Shown piece after piece: positions 1 to 12,788 of a stretch of DNA of 64,000 nt. Position numbers and translations under genes: made by a program. Position 1 is the stretch's first letter. Every line of letters begins with the position of its first letter. Source of the stretch: Bimastos eiseni (taxonomy: Eukaryota > Annelida > Clitellata > Crassiclitellata > Lumbricidae); assembly GCA_959347315.1 (NCBI GenBank), contig OY365815.1, positions 21,168,298 to 21,232,297 on the forward strand. Reading direction: 5' to 3'. The notes below the pieces were generated by a model. That model made no database searches. It saw only the letters and a program-made list of their open reading frames with translations, and was not told the origin of the DNA.

Positions 1-1194
1 ATGGACGATGTATGGACGGACGGACGGACGGGCTTGCGAATAGAGACGAAATATAGGCAGAGAGAAATGCACACAGACGCACAGACAATCATGCCAACGT
101 ATATGTGTGCATACAATCATGTGTGTGGCATATATTCATATATTATTACATAAGCTACAAATTATGTATTTGCAAATACAAAGGTAGGCATACAAAGGTA
201 ATCATACAAAAGTAAGCATTTTATATATGTATATTTATATGTAATTATGCGCGTGTGCATGTAGTATGTACACGTAAAATTATGATAAGCATATATATAT
301 ATAAAATATATATTATATATGTAATATATATATATATACATTATATATAATATATATATGCATATATTGCTTTTTAGAGTCTATAGAGTTTCCTCAAATG
401 CGCTTACATTAAAGTCCATAAGCATACATTGCATACATGTGAATACATACACGTGTGTATCGTATTGTATAAAGCGTATCGTATAAAGCAATCACTGCAT
501 AGATGTATACATGGGCGCATAGAGAAAACAACGATTCGTTGATTCGTTCAAGGACGGAGGTTGAATTGATGGCCATGGAGACATGTCAGACACTGTTCAC
601 ACGACTAAGGCTACAGAGGACGGGATGACAACACCCCAGTCCCACCACTACCTCCACCCCACACAAGAACACAAGAGGGCAGATCGGGTCTTCGCACCCA
701 TCGTCAGCAGACGAAGGGTCAGTATGAGGGGACTGGACTTCGAGATGCTACCAAGGGCGGATTGGACAAATAACGGTTTACATGCACCATCTCAAAGAGC
801 GCAAAAAGGAAGTGGAGATAGTGAAAGAGGAAGTGTAACAGGAAGTGGAAGAGGAAGTGGAAGATAAAGTGTAACTGTAAGATGAAGTGCAAGAGGAGGT
901 GGAATGTGGGGACACAGTGGAGTAAGATGCATTGACTGCATAAGATAACGGGAGTATAGACAGAAGCTGCGTGCTGTAGGCACCAATGGCCAGTGTAATA
1001 AACGATATGAAACTTGACTGACAATTAATTATCAAGTAAAAAATATCGTGACGATGTATAAATTTATGTTCGCTCTCAAAATTTAGATGATGCACCATCA
1101 TTCAACATCCGGTGTCGCCATCTCCTCAGATCTGAACGACAATGATATCCTCGCCTCAGTGATGAGAACTTGAACGAAGGAATCGAACCCGTCT
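1..1194. other. AT-rich intergenic DNA, no gene seen
   Basis: A short GGAC-type repeat lies near positions 12-30 and a TA-rich microsatellite near 289-360. Open frames around 583-1100 are short, overlap on both strands and show no recognisable domain. The Ser/Leu-rich minus-strand frames come from a GGAAGT-type purine-rich tract at 808-900. I see no gene. Confidence 0.6.
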
Positions 1195-2338
1195 CCCCCA
1201 TACAACCTATGGCTCCCCACAATTCAACCTTTGGCTCCCCACCATTCAACCTTTGGCTGGCCTCCCCCATTCAACCATTGGCTCCTCACCATTCAACCTT
1301 TGGCTCCCCACCATTCAACCTTTGGCTCCCCACCATTCAACCTTTGGCTCCCCACCATTCAACCTTTGGCTGGCCTCCCCCATTCAACCTTTGGCTGGCC
1401 TCCCCCATTCAACCATTGGCTCCTCACCATTCAACCTTTGGCTCCCCACCATTCAATTTTTGGCTCCCCACCATTCAACCTTTTGCTTCCCCCCCCCCAT
1501 TCAACCTTTGGCTGGCCTCCCCATTCAACCTTTGGCTGGCCTCCCCCATTCAACCTTTGGCTGGCCTCTCCCATTCAACCATTGGCTCCTCACCATTCAA
1601 CCTTTGGCTCCCCACCATTCAACCTTTGGCTCCCCACCATTCAACCTTTTGCTCCCCCCCCACCATTCAACCTTTGGCTGGCCTCCCCCATTCAACCTTT
1701 GGCTCCCCACCATTCAACCTTTGGCTGGCCTCCCCCATTCAACCTTTGGCTCCCCACCATTCAACCTTTGGCTCCCCCCCACCATTCAACCTTTGACTGG
1801 CCTCCCCCATTCAACCTTTGGCTCCCCACCATTCAACCTTTGGCTGGCCTCCCCCATTCAACCTTTGGCTCCCCACCATTCAACCTTTGGCTCCCCACCA
1901 TTCAACCTTTGGCTGGCCTCCCCCATTCAACCTTTGGCTCCCCACCATTCAACCTTTGGCTGGCCTCCCCCATTCAACCTTTGGCTCCCCACCATTCAAC
2001 CTTTGGCTCCCCACCATTCAACCTTTGGCTGGCCTCCCCCATTCAACCTTTGGCTCCCCACCATTCAACCTTTGGCTGGCCTCCCCCATTCAACCTTTGG
2101 CTCCCCACCATTCAACCTTTGGCTGGCCTCCCCCATTCAACCTTTGGCTCCCCACCATTCAACCTTTTGCTCCCCCCACCATTCAACCTTTGGCTGGCCT
2201 CCCCCATTCAACCTTTGGCTGGCCTCCCCCATTCAAACTTTGGCTGGCCTCCCCCGTTCAACCTTTGGCTGGCCTCCCCCATTCAACCTTTGGCTGGCCT
2301 CCCCCATTCAAACTTTGGCTGGCCTCCCCCGTTCAACC
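1195..2338. repeat. 1.15-kb minisatellite of two interspersed units (22 and 25 bp)
   Basis: The tract is built of two related units sharing the core ATTCAACCTTTGG. One is about 22 bp (core preceded by CTCCCCACC) and the other about 25 bp (core preceded by CTGGCCTCCCCC). They alternate irregularly in roughly 45-50 copies. Neither unit contains a stop in any plus-strand frame and 22 is not a multiple of 3, so all three plus frames stay open for hundreds of codons and read PFNLWL / STFGS / IQPLA-type repeats. I regard these frames as a by-product of the repeat, not as proteins. No start context, splice signal or conserved domain is attached. Confidence 0.95.
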
Positions 2339-2502
2339 TGTGTATATCTGAGCATTTTGTACAAAACTTCTCAAATGTGTTGTAGTACAAGAGGTTGCGC
2401 ATATAAATACGTATGATTGTATATTGTACAACAGAAGCTTAGACAAAATAATATCTTCTCTAAGACTGAGAAATTGACATCATTAGTAAATTGGAGCTAA
2501 CT

Positions 2503-2936
2503 AGGGTTACACGAGTACTCGCGAGATCCCGACTCTTAAAATTACTCGAGTAATTTTTTTACTACTCGAGCACCCGTTTAATTCCACTTCCGGTCGTTTA
2601 ATTCTACTTCCGGTCAGAAATTTCAATTTCCGGTTCCAGGTTTCCAAATTATGGTGAGTTAACTCATTATAAATTGGCAATTCCAGACTTGCAGGCAAGT
2701 CGCAGCCAATACCAGGTCCAAGTTATACTTTTATAGTTTCCTTACTTAGTATTACTGACTGGCAGTCTGGCAGACGTAGTGACTATCCATGATCTATTGC
2801 AGTCTGATAGAAGTCATGCAGCTTGTATTATTATTAAGCAGCTTGAATTAAGCACTTCCGGTATTAACGGGCACTCGAGTAGCCGTTAAGCTACGCCACC
2901 GGGTACTCCACTCAAAGAATAGCGACAGCCCCAGTG
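2503..2936. mobile_element. Probable decayed hAT-type MITE
   Basis: The left end starts TAGGGTTACACGAGTACTCG. The right end runs through CACTCGAGTAGCCG and GGGTACTCC to GCGACAGCCCCA. CTCGAGTA-type motifs recur in both orientations inside. The flanking octamers (gagctaac on the left, gtgccaac on the right) match at 6 of 8 positions, which fits an aged 8-bp hAT target duplication. There is no transposase reading frame. Family and exact ends are uncertain. Confidence 0.45.
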
Positions 2937-2939
2937 CCA

Positions 2940-5900
2940 ACAATGGAAAATAATAATGATGGATTCTTCTGAAACAAATGTTCAATATACGAAGACCTCA
3001 CCCCCCCTCTTTTTAAGGTCGACCATGAATTTAAGGAGCACAACCGCAGAAATAGTATGACCAATGACAGAACGTAAAGGCTCGCCTAGTATTTGCATTG
3101 ATTCAACACTGTATACTTAGACTAATCTTTCGTTCGATATGTGCCTAAGTGTTCGACGGGCATGCACACAAAAGTCTGCCCTTTGTGTTGCGTGCAAAAC
3201 TGCAGACACTTACGGGTCATCCTTGAGAGCACCGTAATCGCATAGAACCAATGCAATTTTTCCTAATGATAAATCTGTCAATAATGTATATAGAGTATTA
3301 TCCGTGTTTTCGATAGGCGCTACATACATGTATGCATGAAATGACACAGACAAGCATTAGAATTGATTTTTCCATAGAATCTGATAATTCACGTGTTTTT
3401 CTCAGCTGTCCTAATATTTATTGTTCCAGCATTGATCAAACCGGTAGGCCTATCATTCTCTTTTGTAGCTGCCAGTCTGAAAAGCCACGAATTGACACAG
3501 GTCATGTCGGGTGGACCGCTTCTCTGCATGGTCTTCCAGTCGTAGCCTACATCGAATCATGGTCACCCACCCATTTAACCACCGAGTCAAAGGTCATTGA
3601 ACATGCGACCACACAGAACTCTTCCGGTCACCAGAGTCATGAATAATTCGCTAACGACATATCGATCGATCTAGAAGCTTGCACGCAGACAGATCGATGA
3701 ATGGGAGATACATGTCACGAAGTCTAAAACTAATGAAAAATACTTGTTCACTCTTCGCTGACTTCTTCCATAGATCTCTTGCTCGCTCGTTCACTTACTG
3801 GACCCCTCAATGGTAGGCCCTACGCCTACGCTCCTTTAAAAGCGACTGTAGGCCTACTTTAAACCCGGATCTACCATGCCAAATCATCAAAGTATGGCAG
3901 ATGATTTTCGATTACAATGCATTATTATACCAATTCGGAATCTCCTATTGTGTGTAGCACAGGAGACATTTCTAGACTATTGAAGACGCATTTATTTCAG
4001 AACTGTTAAGTAGTTTCGGTAAGCACCCTCGTGAGGCTCTTGTAGGACGTTATATAAATGTTCGTAAACATGCACACATTGTGGTCAAGATCTATATAAA
4101 TGATCAAATCGCATGTTTAGACCATATCCTATGATGTCCCAGCAATGTTACCTTTTGAAGTGTCTGCATTTGACCATTGCATCGCCTAACAGCAGATTAT
4201 AGTGTAATAACAGTGTCCCACAGCGTCATGCTCTATAGTCCGAATCAGTTCCTGGTCCAAGTCATTTGGTGGAAATGGATGCGAATAAACGATTTTCATT
4301 CTATTAGACTCATTTATCAGATTCAGAAGAATCTATCACATACGGTCATTGGTTCCGTGATGTCATTTATGTCAGGACTGAAATCCACTGTTTCCAATAG
4401 CTTATTAGGTCCACTCCTCCGTAGCCATTCTTCTGAACTCAGAGGCTTTGTGGATATTGACTGCACATGGCTCTGTCTAATTGCAATTTTGTTAAGCAGC
4501 GACCATCGACCTTGAACATTACAATAAGACGGCGCTAAAGAAGTGGTTGTTAGTAAAACGCAGAAACAAGACGTTTTAGCGAATAGCAACATTCGTAAGG
4601 AAACTGTTTGAGATCCAAGCGGAAAGCCACACATTCATGAGAGACAACCACAAAGAATTTCTTAATATGCTCGAAATAGAATTGTCTGTACAGGTATCTG
4701 TGAGCATGTGTTGTCCTGCATGCCATGTGTCATTATACAGAAATTAAAATATTAAAATGAATTCATTCTTATGCTGGTTTAAATGACTAGTGCAGACTGT
4801 TTGCTTTTTATTGACAACCTGTATACGTGTAACTGTTTGCTCGATGTTTCGGCAAAAATTGTTTGAACATCAAATATTTTGTAGTAGGCTACTTCAATAA
4901 GTTAATTTCTTACAAGCTGATTAGTAAGTAACCACCTGTTTCTACAATCTGTTAAATTGGTCGTATGTAAGACAAGAAGTTATAATACAGATTGTTGTAT
5001 GCTGATACTCTACTTCTGTGCCACCGCAAGACCACCATTGTGAAACATGGTCGTGAGCCAACTTAACAGTTTGTAGAAACATCACCGACTACCACCGTGT
5101 CACCATCAGCATGCTGTATCCTCGGCTAAACGGCCTAGACCTCCCTGGGTTTTGACCTGGTATATATACCGCAACGAAACGAGAAGTTTGGCTATAGCAG
5201 ACTTGATTTGGTATAGCGCTAGTGAATTAGCTATCTACCTTAGACTACCTGACAGTGGTCGCAGAGAAATTTTCTACGATTTTCATTACACTATAGCCTT
5301 ACTATGCCCAGCTTCGCCTGGGATATCTGTTCTCAGCACTTTGCCGTACACGAGTCAGAAACTTATAAATCCCGCATTTTCTAATGAATGGTCAACCTGG
5401 CTTTGCCCAAGTATATGAATTAAGCGACCTTCTTTCGAATAGGCTACGCCTCTTGAATGACGTCCGCGTAATACTAGGCCTAACTAAACGCGACCGTTTC
5501 ATTGCTGACCGTAACTTCTCCCAGTGACACCTTGGTGTAATAACTAACGAGCATGAGTTTCATATTAAATTAGCACGGGCAAATGGCCGCCGATTGTTAT
5601 ACGCAATGTCGTGAATGTGGGCAATAAATTAGTTAAAATGTCCAAATATCAGAAACTAATATATATATTATGTGGTACAGGGGTGTCAATCCCCTCTGAG
5701 GGATGGAGGCAAGCCCCATAGTTAAAAGTGACATGAAGGCAAGATATTTGCCCCCTCAAGACTAAAAAATATCCCCCTACCTGAAATTTGAGGCATTTGC
5801 TTCTGGCCGCCCCTGATGTGGTGAATATGATTACGTTGACCTACAGGCCTAAATTCACACGCGAACGATTGTAAAAGAGTTCATATTGCCAGAACATTCC

Positions 5901-7030
5901 GTCCACGAGCTCTTATTGTTACGGACAAACACACACAGACTAACTTTTGCGCTTCTGTATAGGCAATGCTAATTTTGTCTTTGCTCAACCTTAGTTGCAT
6001 TAATGCAGGAATCGACACGAACTATAGTCGACCTTCATCAAATATACGTATAGTCTCGCTTTAGCTTTGAGTCAATATTTGAACGTTATCCCAGACCTGC
6101 TTACATGTTCCACTTATTTCATGTGCACAATTCACTGTCCTTGTTCTGTTTCCGCTCTGAAACGGTCGCTGGAAGGGGACAGGAAGGACGCGGAGGGATC
6201 GAGGTTTATGGGAAAATGGGAGGAAGGGTGAGAACTGCGGCAATGGTCGGCGGATTTGCTCGGCACCAAGTGTTTATGATCGAAACGAGGATCAATACTC
6301 GGCTCAGCGCGGGAAGCTGGTCACACGACCTTCCAATGAGCTGGAAGTTTCTATTAGCCAACCCAAATTCCCATCACAAAACTAGCCTTCCGGCCCATGG
6401 CAGGAACAGGCCGCCCATGTACGTGTCCCCGACCGTTCGCCTTCCCCGCGAGGCTGTCCTTAGTAGACGAAAGGATACCTCGGGTCTAATACTACTATGA
6501 TACGGCGACGAAATATCTCTTCTAGAGATCTCCCCAAAGAAGAAAGTCCCAGAAGGACAAACAAACGGATACACGCATGCGCAGACTCGAGGACAGACGC
6601 GGTGCTTTTAAACAAAACGGTGCTATATAAATTAAATGCCCGTGTACAGCACAGCACATGCTGGCAATGGCTGCTGGCAATGGCCTGTGCAACAGATTAC
6701 ACTATACATTACAGCGCACAGGCTTTCTTTTCATAAAGACGGGAGACCCGCAAGAACGTGAGAGAATGTAATGTAAATCCTCGAAAATGTCTCAGCGCCC
6801 ACAAAAGCCACGTCAGGGAGACCAGCTTAATCACCGGCGCTGAAGAACGGAGGCGCAAAAGACGCGCATATGCCACATGGGACAAACACAGACAGCCTGT
6901 AGCGGGTACAATCTGAAAACCAAATACACGGCCAAACATACAAAACAGCATCCACCAACAGAACGTGTCACACGTAGAATTGTAGAGATATATAGTCAGA
7001 TAGCGAATGCGATACAAAGGTCTAACGCGC
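2940..7030. other. Intergenic region, no gene seen
   Basis: No open frame here shows a recognisable domain, a codon pattern unlike chance, or exons that join in frame. The region includes one copy of a dispersed repeat at 5681-5820, reported separately. The frames at 3332-3646, 4177-4515 and 6105-6500 look like chance openings. Confidence 0.5.
5681..5820 (+). repeat. Dispersed repeat, copy 1 (partner at 40317-40462)
   Basis: The segment runs from GGGGTGTCAATCCC to GAGGCATTTGCTTCTGG. The same order of motifs occurs at 40317-40462 in GFM2 intron 7: GGGGCATCAATCCC, GAAGGCAAGATA, CTCAAAAAATAT, GGAGGCATTTGCCTCTGG. The two copies are clearly homologous but diverged. I see no coding capacity and cannot name the family. 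Confidence 0.7.
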
Positions 7031-7036
7031 AACTGG

Positions 7037-7071
7037 CAGACGGACGGACGGACGGACGGACGGACGGACGG
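7037..7071 (+). repeat. (GACG)n microsatellite
   Basis: About eight consecutive GACG units. A shorter version of the same motif lies at positions 12-30. Confidence 0.9.
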
Positions 7072-7406
7072 TGTGTTTCAGGCGACGGGCGGTGGAGACA
7101 CGGGGAGGGGGGTGGATGGCGAGAGCGTCTGAGGCTGCAGTGAGGTCGGCGGCGCAGCTGAAGGCGCGTCATTTGAAATTATTTACGACGGAGGAGAGGC
7201 ACTCTGTCCGGTCGGTTATGTCTCTCTCGAGGGATGACAACGCAGGCCACCAAGAAGCCCCTCGTTCGTCCTTCGGTCTGACCGACCGACCGACCTACAG
7301 TATTGACAGTCGGAGCCGTCTGAATGTCACAGCTGTCCTTACACCGATACCTATTAGATTGCTGCTGTGGCCTTGTTTCCTACAACATCGGTTTCTTCAT
7401 TGTTGA

Positions 7407-7640
7407 ATAGTGTGCTCCTGCTGGTGCTGCAGATTCTTCTTCTCCGTCTTTCTTCTCCTCCTCCTCTTCTTCTTCTTCCTCTTCTTCCTTCTCCTCCTCC
7501 TCTTCTTCTTCGTTCTCCTCCTCTTCTTCTTTTTCTTCTACTTCTTCCTCTTCTTTTTCTTCCTCCTCCTCCTGCTCCTCCTCTTCTTTTTTTCTCTTCT
7601 TTTTGTCATCTTCTTCTCGTTTTTTCTGTTACCTTTGCGA
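7407..7640 (+). repeat. Polypyrimidine CTT/CTC-rich tract
   Basis: The strand is almost purely C and T, with TTC, TCC and CTC triplets predominating. The Leu/Phe-rich frames it opens are low-complexity artefacts. Confidence 0.9.
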
Positions 7641-7789
7641 GCTCCTCTTCCGCTTTCTCATTCTGCCCCTCTCTCCCTTTTCTTTGTCACCTGTTTATGT
7701 TTAGTTCTCTTGTCTTCCTCTTCTACTGGTGCTCCTGCTGATGTGTTGCTGAACTGGTGCTTGCTGCAGTTTCTCTGTCGCCACTAACT

Positions 7790-10190
7790 CATCTCCTTTA
7801 ACCGCGAACTATATATATGTCTGTGCAATCTGTCCAAACGTTTCCCAATGATACCACTACAGGCAGCTACTCTGTCAGAATGCCAACAAAGAGGGCACAT
7901 AAGACCCAAATAATACTGAACCGATATGTCTATTGTCCAGGGATGCTAACAAGAAGGAGACGACATGCGCTATAGGTCTATTAGTCTACTGCAATCGCGT
8001 GTCTTTTCACTGGTCACCCAAACACTGACTAAGTCTCCGAGCCTAAGATAGATGGAAAACAACAAAACAGGTCTTGCAATTCCAGCAATATATATATATA
8101 TATATATATAGACCTAATAGGCCTATCGATAAGGCCTCACGTTTCTCGGATTCATTTGGGCAGATTTAAATTTCCCCAAGCTTCAGATGAGTGTTTGAAG
8201 TGGAATTATCACTATTAGTGAAGTAAGCTTAGCTTATGTATAATCGCCAAGATACATGATAGTTCAATATATAGTTTTGCGTATACAGTTGAGTTGGTCT
8301 ACTTTTTTAAATTCCATTTATTTTTTCAATTTATAGCCAAAGCACAAGGAAATGACAACGCTACAATCTTCAAGCATGAACAATCTGGTTACACAGAGGA
8401 ACCTGGAAGGGTCATAGACCCCGCTAACCAGGGTATACCCTGTGTAGAATTTATAAACTAGCGATGGGCTACGGATATTGCTAACATTCACAAAGCAATG
8501 CAAATAGACGGAAATCTTATCTAATGCCTCAACTATAAGGGCTCATTGCAACATCCACTGAGCTTAGTTGCGGTAATCAAAATGAAAAAGTTGTTGTCGA
8601 TAATAAAGACGTTCACGTTGTGTGCTCTTGAGCCTCCTGATAAACTTCGAGAAGAGCCAAACTCATCCAATGTTCCAGTAGGCCTATATATATACCTTCG
8701 GGGGCTTAGTTGAGAATTTCCTAGACAATGGCCCTGCTTAGTGTACACTCTGAGGTATCCTTGGAAACTGGGACGTGCAGCACTGTGTTTGCGTGTGTTG
8801 ACTTTTTAACGACTATTAAGTGAAACTGTTCATCATATTTTGAAACATGTTAATCGACTGTCGCTCATGTATATTTATTAAGTACTTTAGGTGACCCTAG
8901 CTAGCGGGATCTAGATCCCTTCAGGGCCCCCAAATGTTACCGATGTCTCTGGGAATCTTGCTGCTGTAAAAATCTGGTTTGTTTCAATAAAGTTGATTGA
9001 TTGATTAATTGATTGATTGATTTAACGACACCGTTCCATATCGAAGATGATGTGGTTTCGCACTTCTCCTTTCTCTGGCATTGTCAAAGTCCAAATTGTG
9101 TTTGCGACAATAACCTTCGCAGATAGACCTATATATTCCAGCATGTACACATGGTCATGTTGGACAATTGGAAACTGACATTTAAGTGATGGCCTACCAC
9201 GCAATCGTAATCTCAAGCTCTAAACGTTTAAGGCGCCACTAGAATGCCAAGCGTAGGGCATCAGTTTATTCACGCGAGAGCGCTGAATTCAGAAAAAAAA
9301 ATATATACACATTAGGCCTATATATATATATACGAAATTACGAATACATACGTCACTAGTATTCGCCAACGATCGTCGGACATTTGCAAGTAAACGAGGT
9401 GCGAACGAACAAACACACTGGAACTATACGATATAACTATATACTCGGTCAGCATCGTTTATATTCACTATGACATGATAGAATGAGATTTTAAAGGTTC
9501 CTTGCTAGAATGAGCATACTGGGATTCCTCTCAGAGAACTCTCCCGGTGCCGGTCGAATGGTGGGGGGCTGATGATTGTCTTTTGAGAACAGTCGTCCGG
9601 AGGAAGTTCCATCAACCCATGCCCCACGCAACATCATTCCAACGGTCAATAGGCGCAGATGTAATCTTCGTCCCAGGTCACGTGACTATTCCATGCAAGC
9701 GTTACAAGGATGATCGCAAGTTCCATAAAAACGCGTATACCATAGCACAAAACAATTATTATTGAACGCTATAGGAAATGTACTCCTGACTGGCAAATCC
9801 AATGATCTCTACTGGGATTGCGGTGCGTCAAGCCGAACGTTTGGTCGATGATGAACGAAATCATCATCATCGTCGTCGTCATCATCATCATCATCACATG
9901 GGATCAGGAATTATTATGAGTTTCATGCGGTCCCGTATTGGATTATGGCCCTACATTGACTCTCTGTGTGCATGCTGACAAAGTGCATACAAGAGCACAT
10001 CTGGCGTACTTGGTAATAATAGGGGCCTAAACGTATGCGTCTTCTGCGACCATGCATAATCATATCAACAACAAGCGACATTGGCATTTTAAAATTAATT
10101 GTATCGAGTTGGTGTGATTATTCAACCTTGCATTGTGTCTAGATGGACTACACTTAGTACTGTTGTGGTCCCTTCGTACCTACGGACCGA
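7790..10190. other. Intergenic region, no gene seen
   Basis: It contains a (TA)n run at 8089-8110 and an (ATC)n run at about 9862-9897. No frame shows a known domain or joins into a plausible exon chain. Confidence 0.5.
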
Positions 10191-10199
10191 AAGAGGCTC

Positions 10200-10266
10200 T
10201 GCACGGTCCCAGTGGTTAGCGCGCTGGACTGTTAACCAATGGACCTAGGTTCAACCACTGCCAGAG
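10200..10266 (+). repeat. tRNA-Asn-like sequence, probably a SINE head
   Basis: AGTGGTTAGCGCGCTGGA resembles a tRNA A-box and D-arm. CTGTTAA resembles an Asn (GTT) anticodon loop. GGTTCAACC resembles a B-box. The acceptor arms do not pair well (GCACGGT against CCAGAG), so this is more likely a tRNA-derived SINE head or tRNA pseudogene than a functional tRNA. Confidence 0.5.
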
Positions 10267-10822
10267 AAGAAATACATTCGAGACTATCGATAGGCAACTC
10301 AGTTATAATGTTTACGCAAATCTGTCCGTGAGTAGTTCAAACTGCGATGGAGAGGACTGCATGACCTTAATTCATACGCCGACACCACTGTACAATTTTT
10401 TGCAACACCTGCAATGAATCTCAAGATATCCTAACTGATGGTAATGGTATGGCTATAAAAGGTTTGTCTGCAGATGGGTGATGCCAGTGGAGCTACAGGG
10501 AAGAGGTCCCCGCTGTGCGTTACGCGTACACACGTAGATGTCGACGAACGAATCTCCGTTAAATTTTGAAAAAAAGAGTCCGTTCTCAATGATGCGCCCA
10601 ACGTTCGCGCTCACCGTCATCAATCACTCCTCAGCCAGGACGCCATGTGGTACACATATAAGACCCATATTCCTATATGGACTCTGTGAAAAGCAGCCCT
10701 TATGGGTCTCATATAATGACCACGAAGATGGTAACGGGATGGTTCAGGTGATCATCGTGAAAAAATGTATAGCCAATTGGACGACATTTCCGTAGAATTT
10801 CAATCGAGGCTTGTATACAAAC

Positions 10823-12788
10823 CCGAGCGGCCATGGAAGTCTGTGGCTTTTCCAGGAGATCCCACGTCTTCTGTTTCCAACCGGAGCACCATCCCTCGCC
10901 AAAGACTTCTTCCTCTTCCACCATTAGACTCTCCGCTTCCTTGCGCATCTCTTCGAAGACGAGCTCTCTGTTCTGGTGATAGGTGTGCTGGCAGCACGAT
11001 TCCAGGTAGAGTTCGTCCAGTCCCCAGTACTCGAGATCCTCGCTGAAGGACATCACACACATCTATCGACCAAAGAGAAACAGTCATCTATGATCTAGTG
11101 TCTGTAAGGATGGTTAGTTCTCTGCCCGAAGGCAGGTACATTGGCTTTACGATACCAGAGATAAGGTGAGTGAGGTGAATTCCTCACAGACAGTCATGGA
11201 TGAGCAACTTGTCCAAGGTCGGCATACGCAATGATTTGAGGTGGGTTCGAACCTACGACAGCGCGTGGCTGCAAGACGCTGAACATACCGCTACGCCACC
11301 GCGTCAAAACAACGAGAGGAGGATATGCAGCACTGTGTCTCTGTATGTATATATATATACATACATACAGCAGTTTGAAACATAAAACATCAAAGTGATC
11401 GTGGAGTTAGGCAATGCACATTACTACAGATACAGATCAACTCCAAGAGCAATGTCGCCCATCAAAAATCCCCTTGAATGACCTTCCTGTTCACACCTTT
11501 TTGAAAGTTCCCCTTCCTAATTCCTTTGCCATCTACCCTACTTCTCCAGAGGAAATACTAGCACTTGCAAGATCTCTCAAATCTACTCATAGTACCGGTG
11601 TCGATGAATTAGATCCTACTCTAATTCAACCTATCATGGAACTTATAGTTCATCCATTGGCGTCGATTATTCACTGCTCCTTTGACAATGGCGAATTTCC
11701 CAATCAACTAAAAATTGCCAAAGTTGTCCCTATTCATAAACAGGGCCAGAAAGATGAACCTAAAAATTACAGACCGATTTCTATATTAACTTTTTTCTTA
11801 AAAGTATTTGTAAAAACAATGTATGCTTGTGCGTTATATTGGGTTGGAGCTAATCAATAAAATTGTTGGTTATGGTTATGGTTAAGTATATCATAGCATG
11901 GTAAGCAAATTTCTCTAGCGTCATCATGTCAGTCATTTTTCACAGTAGTACGTAGGCCTAGTTATAGACCTAAATTATCACCGTGTCGAATAATGTCCGT
12001 GTTATAAATGGAGTAGGCATAAACAATTGCCTTCATTTTTACGGTTATTCACACAAATGTATTTGCGTTTATTATAGTTTTTTGAGTAAGTTTTCGGATT
12101 CGGTCGTTAGTTTTAAAAATGGGGAGCCACTAAACGCCTCGGATGAGTAGACATATATCTCGGAGGATATATATATGTATATTATATATATATATTATAT
12201 TATATATTATATAAATATCGAAGAGGGGCTATAGAAATCTGCGATTTACATTTTACAATTTATTCACAGGGCGTCTTTGGCATTGTGTCGGCTAATGGTC
12301 GTGTTATAATTGTAAATTGTAAGTTATTATATTCAATGGTATCAACGTTCTACCTCATCAACCAGATGTAGCTTTCCTGTGCGATAGAAATTTATGATCG
12401 AAACGAATGACTTTGGATGTCGATCGAAGAAGAATTCGATTGTCTCCTCGTCGTCCTGATAGCTGTAATCATCGCACAGTTCGAGGATGTCGTCGTGCGA
12501 GCGACAGAGACTGAGGCGGCCAAGCCGGGAGCGCGGAATCCGGTCCAGCGTCTTCCAGGGCACCACGTGTCTCTCCCCACCGACGTTGACCACAGCGTAG
12601 ATGGACAAGGACCTTCGAAGCAGCAGCAGTTCCGGGTCGATCGGGAACCCGTCTGGACGTTGCGGGAAGACCTGCGCTCCAGCCTCACTGGTGGGTTGGA
12701 GGCGCCTCGAGTCTCCGGGTAAAGACGACGATGGCTGGCTGGTGTCAAGGTCACTCCTACAGGCGTCGTCGATTCTCTCAGACGACAT
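10823..12788 (-). CDS. Voltage-gated potassium channel, Kv2/Shab-like, N-terminal exons only
   Basis: Two minus-strand exons join in phase 0. Exon 1 runs 12788 to 12354 (145 codons, donor GAG|gtagaa) and exon 2 runs 11062 to 10823 (80 codons, acceptor gatag|ATG, donor CGG|gtttgt). The protein has a variable N-terminus (residues 1-65) and then a BTB/T1 tetramerisation domain. Recognisable motifs are [66 protein letters not shown] and [13 protein letters not shown]. In Kv2 channels the last motif immediately precedes S1. The family is known to form delayed-rectifier K+ channels, with T1 controlling subunit assembly. The S1-S6 exons are not found between 10822 and 1, so they should lie beyond the left edge. 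A silent Kv2-modifying subunit remains possible, because the pore is not visible. Confidence 0.88.
11235..11305 (-). repeat. tRNA-derived SINE head (minus strand)
   Basis: Read on the minus strand, GGTGGCGTAGCGGTA resembles an A-box region, CTTGCAG an anticodon loop, and GGTTCGAACCC is a good B-box. It lies just outside the second Kv2-like exon. Arm pairing is poor, so I call a tRNA-derived repeat rather than a tRNA gene. Confidence 0.5.
11414..11860 (+). mobile_element. LINE reverse-transcriptase fragment (CR1/Jockey type)
   Basis: One open frame contains the N-terminal part of a non-LTR reverse transcriptase: [13 protein letters not shown], then [26 protein letters not shown]. These correspond to the start of the RT fingers and palm in CR1/Jockey-superfamily elements. 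The frame stops at 11860, well short of the catalytic YADD-type motif. It runs into an AATAAA sequence and TTATGGTTATGGTTA repeats, so RT sequence appears joined directly to a 3' tail by an internal deletion. It lies in the intron between the two Kv2-like exons, on the opposite strand. The fragment cannot encode an active enzyme. Confidence 0.8.

Noticed and set aside
1231..2416. Open frames of 384-387 codons in the 1.2-2.4 kb region
   Set aside because: They are products of a stop-free minisatellite; all three plus frames are equally open and no domain or splice context supports them.
7367..7787. Leu/Phe-rich frames that look like membrane segments
   Set aside because: They are translations of a CT-only low-complexity tract.
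10200..10266. Functional tRNA-Asn gene
   Set aside because: A- and B-box-like sequences are present, but the acceptor and anticodon arms pair poorly; a SINE head fits better.
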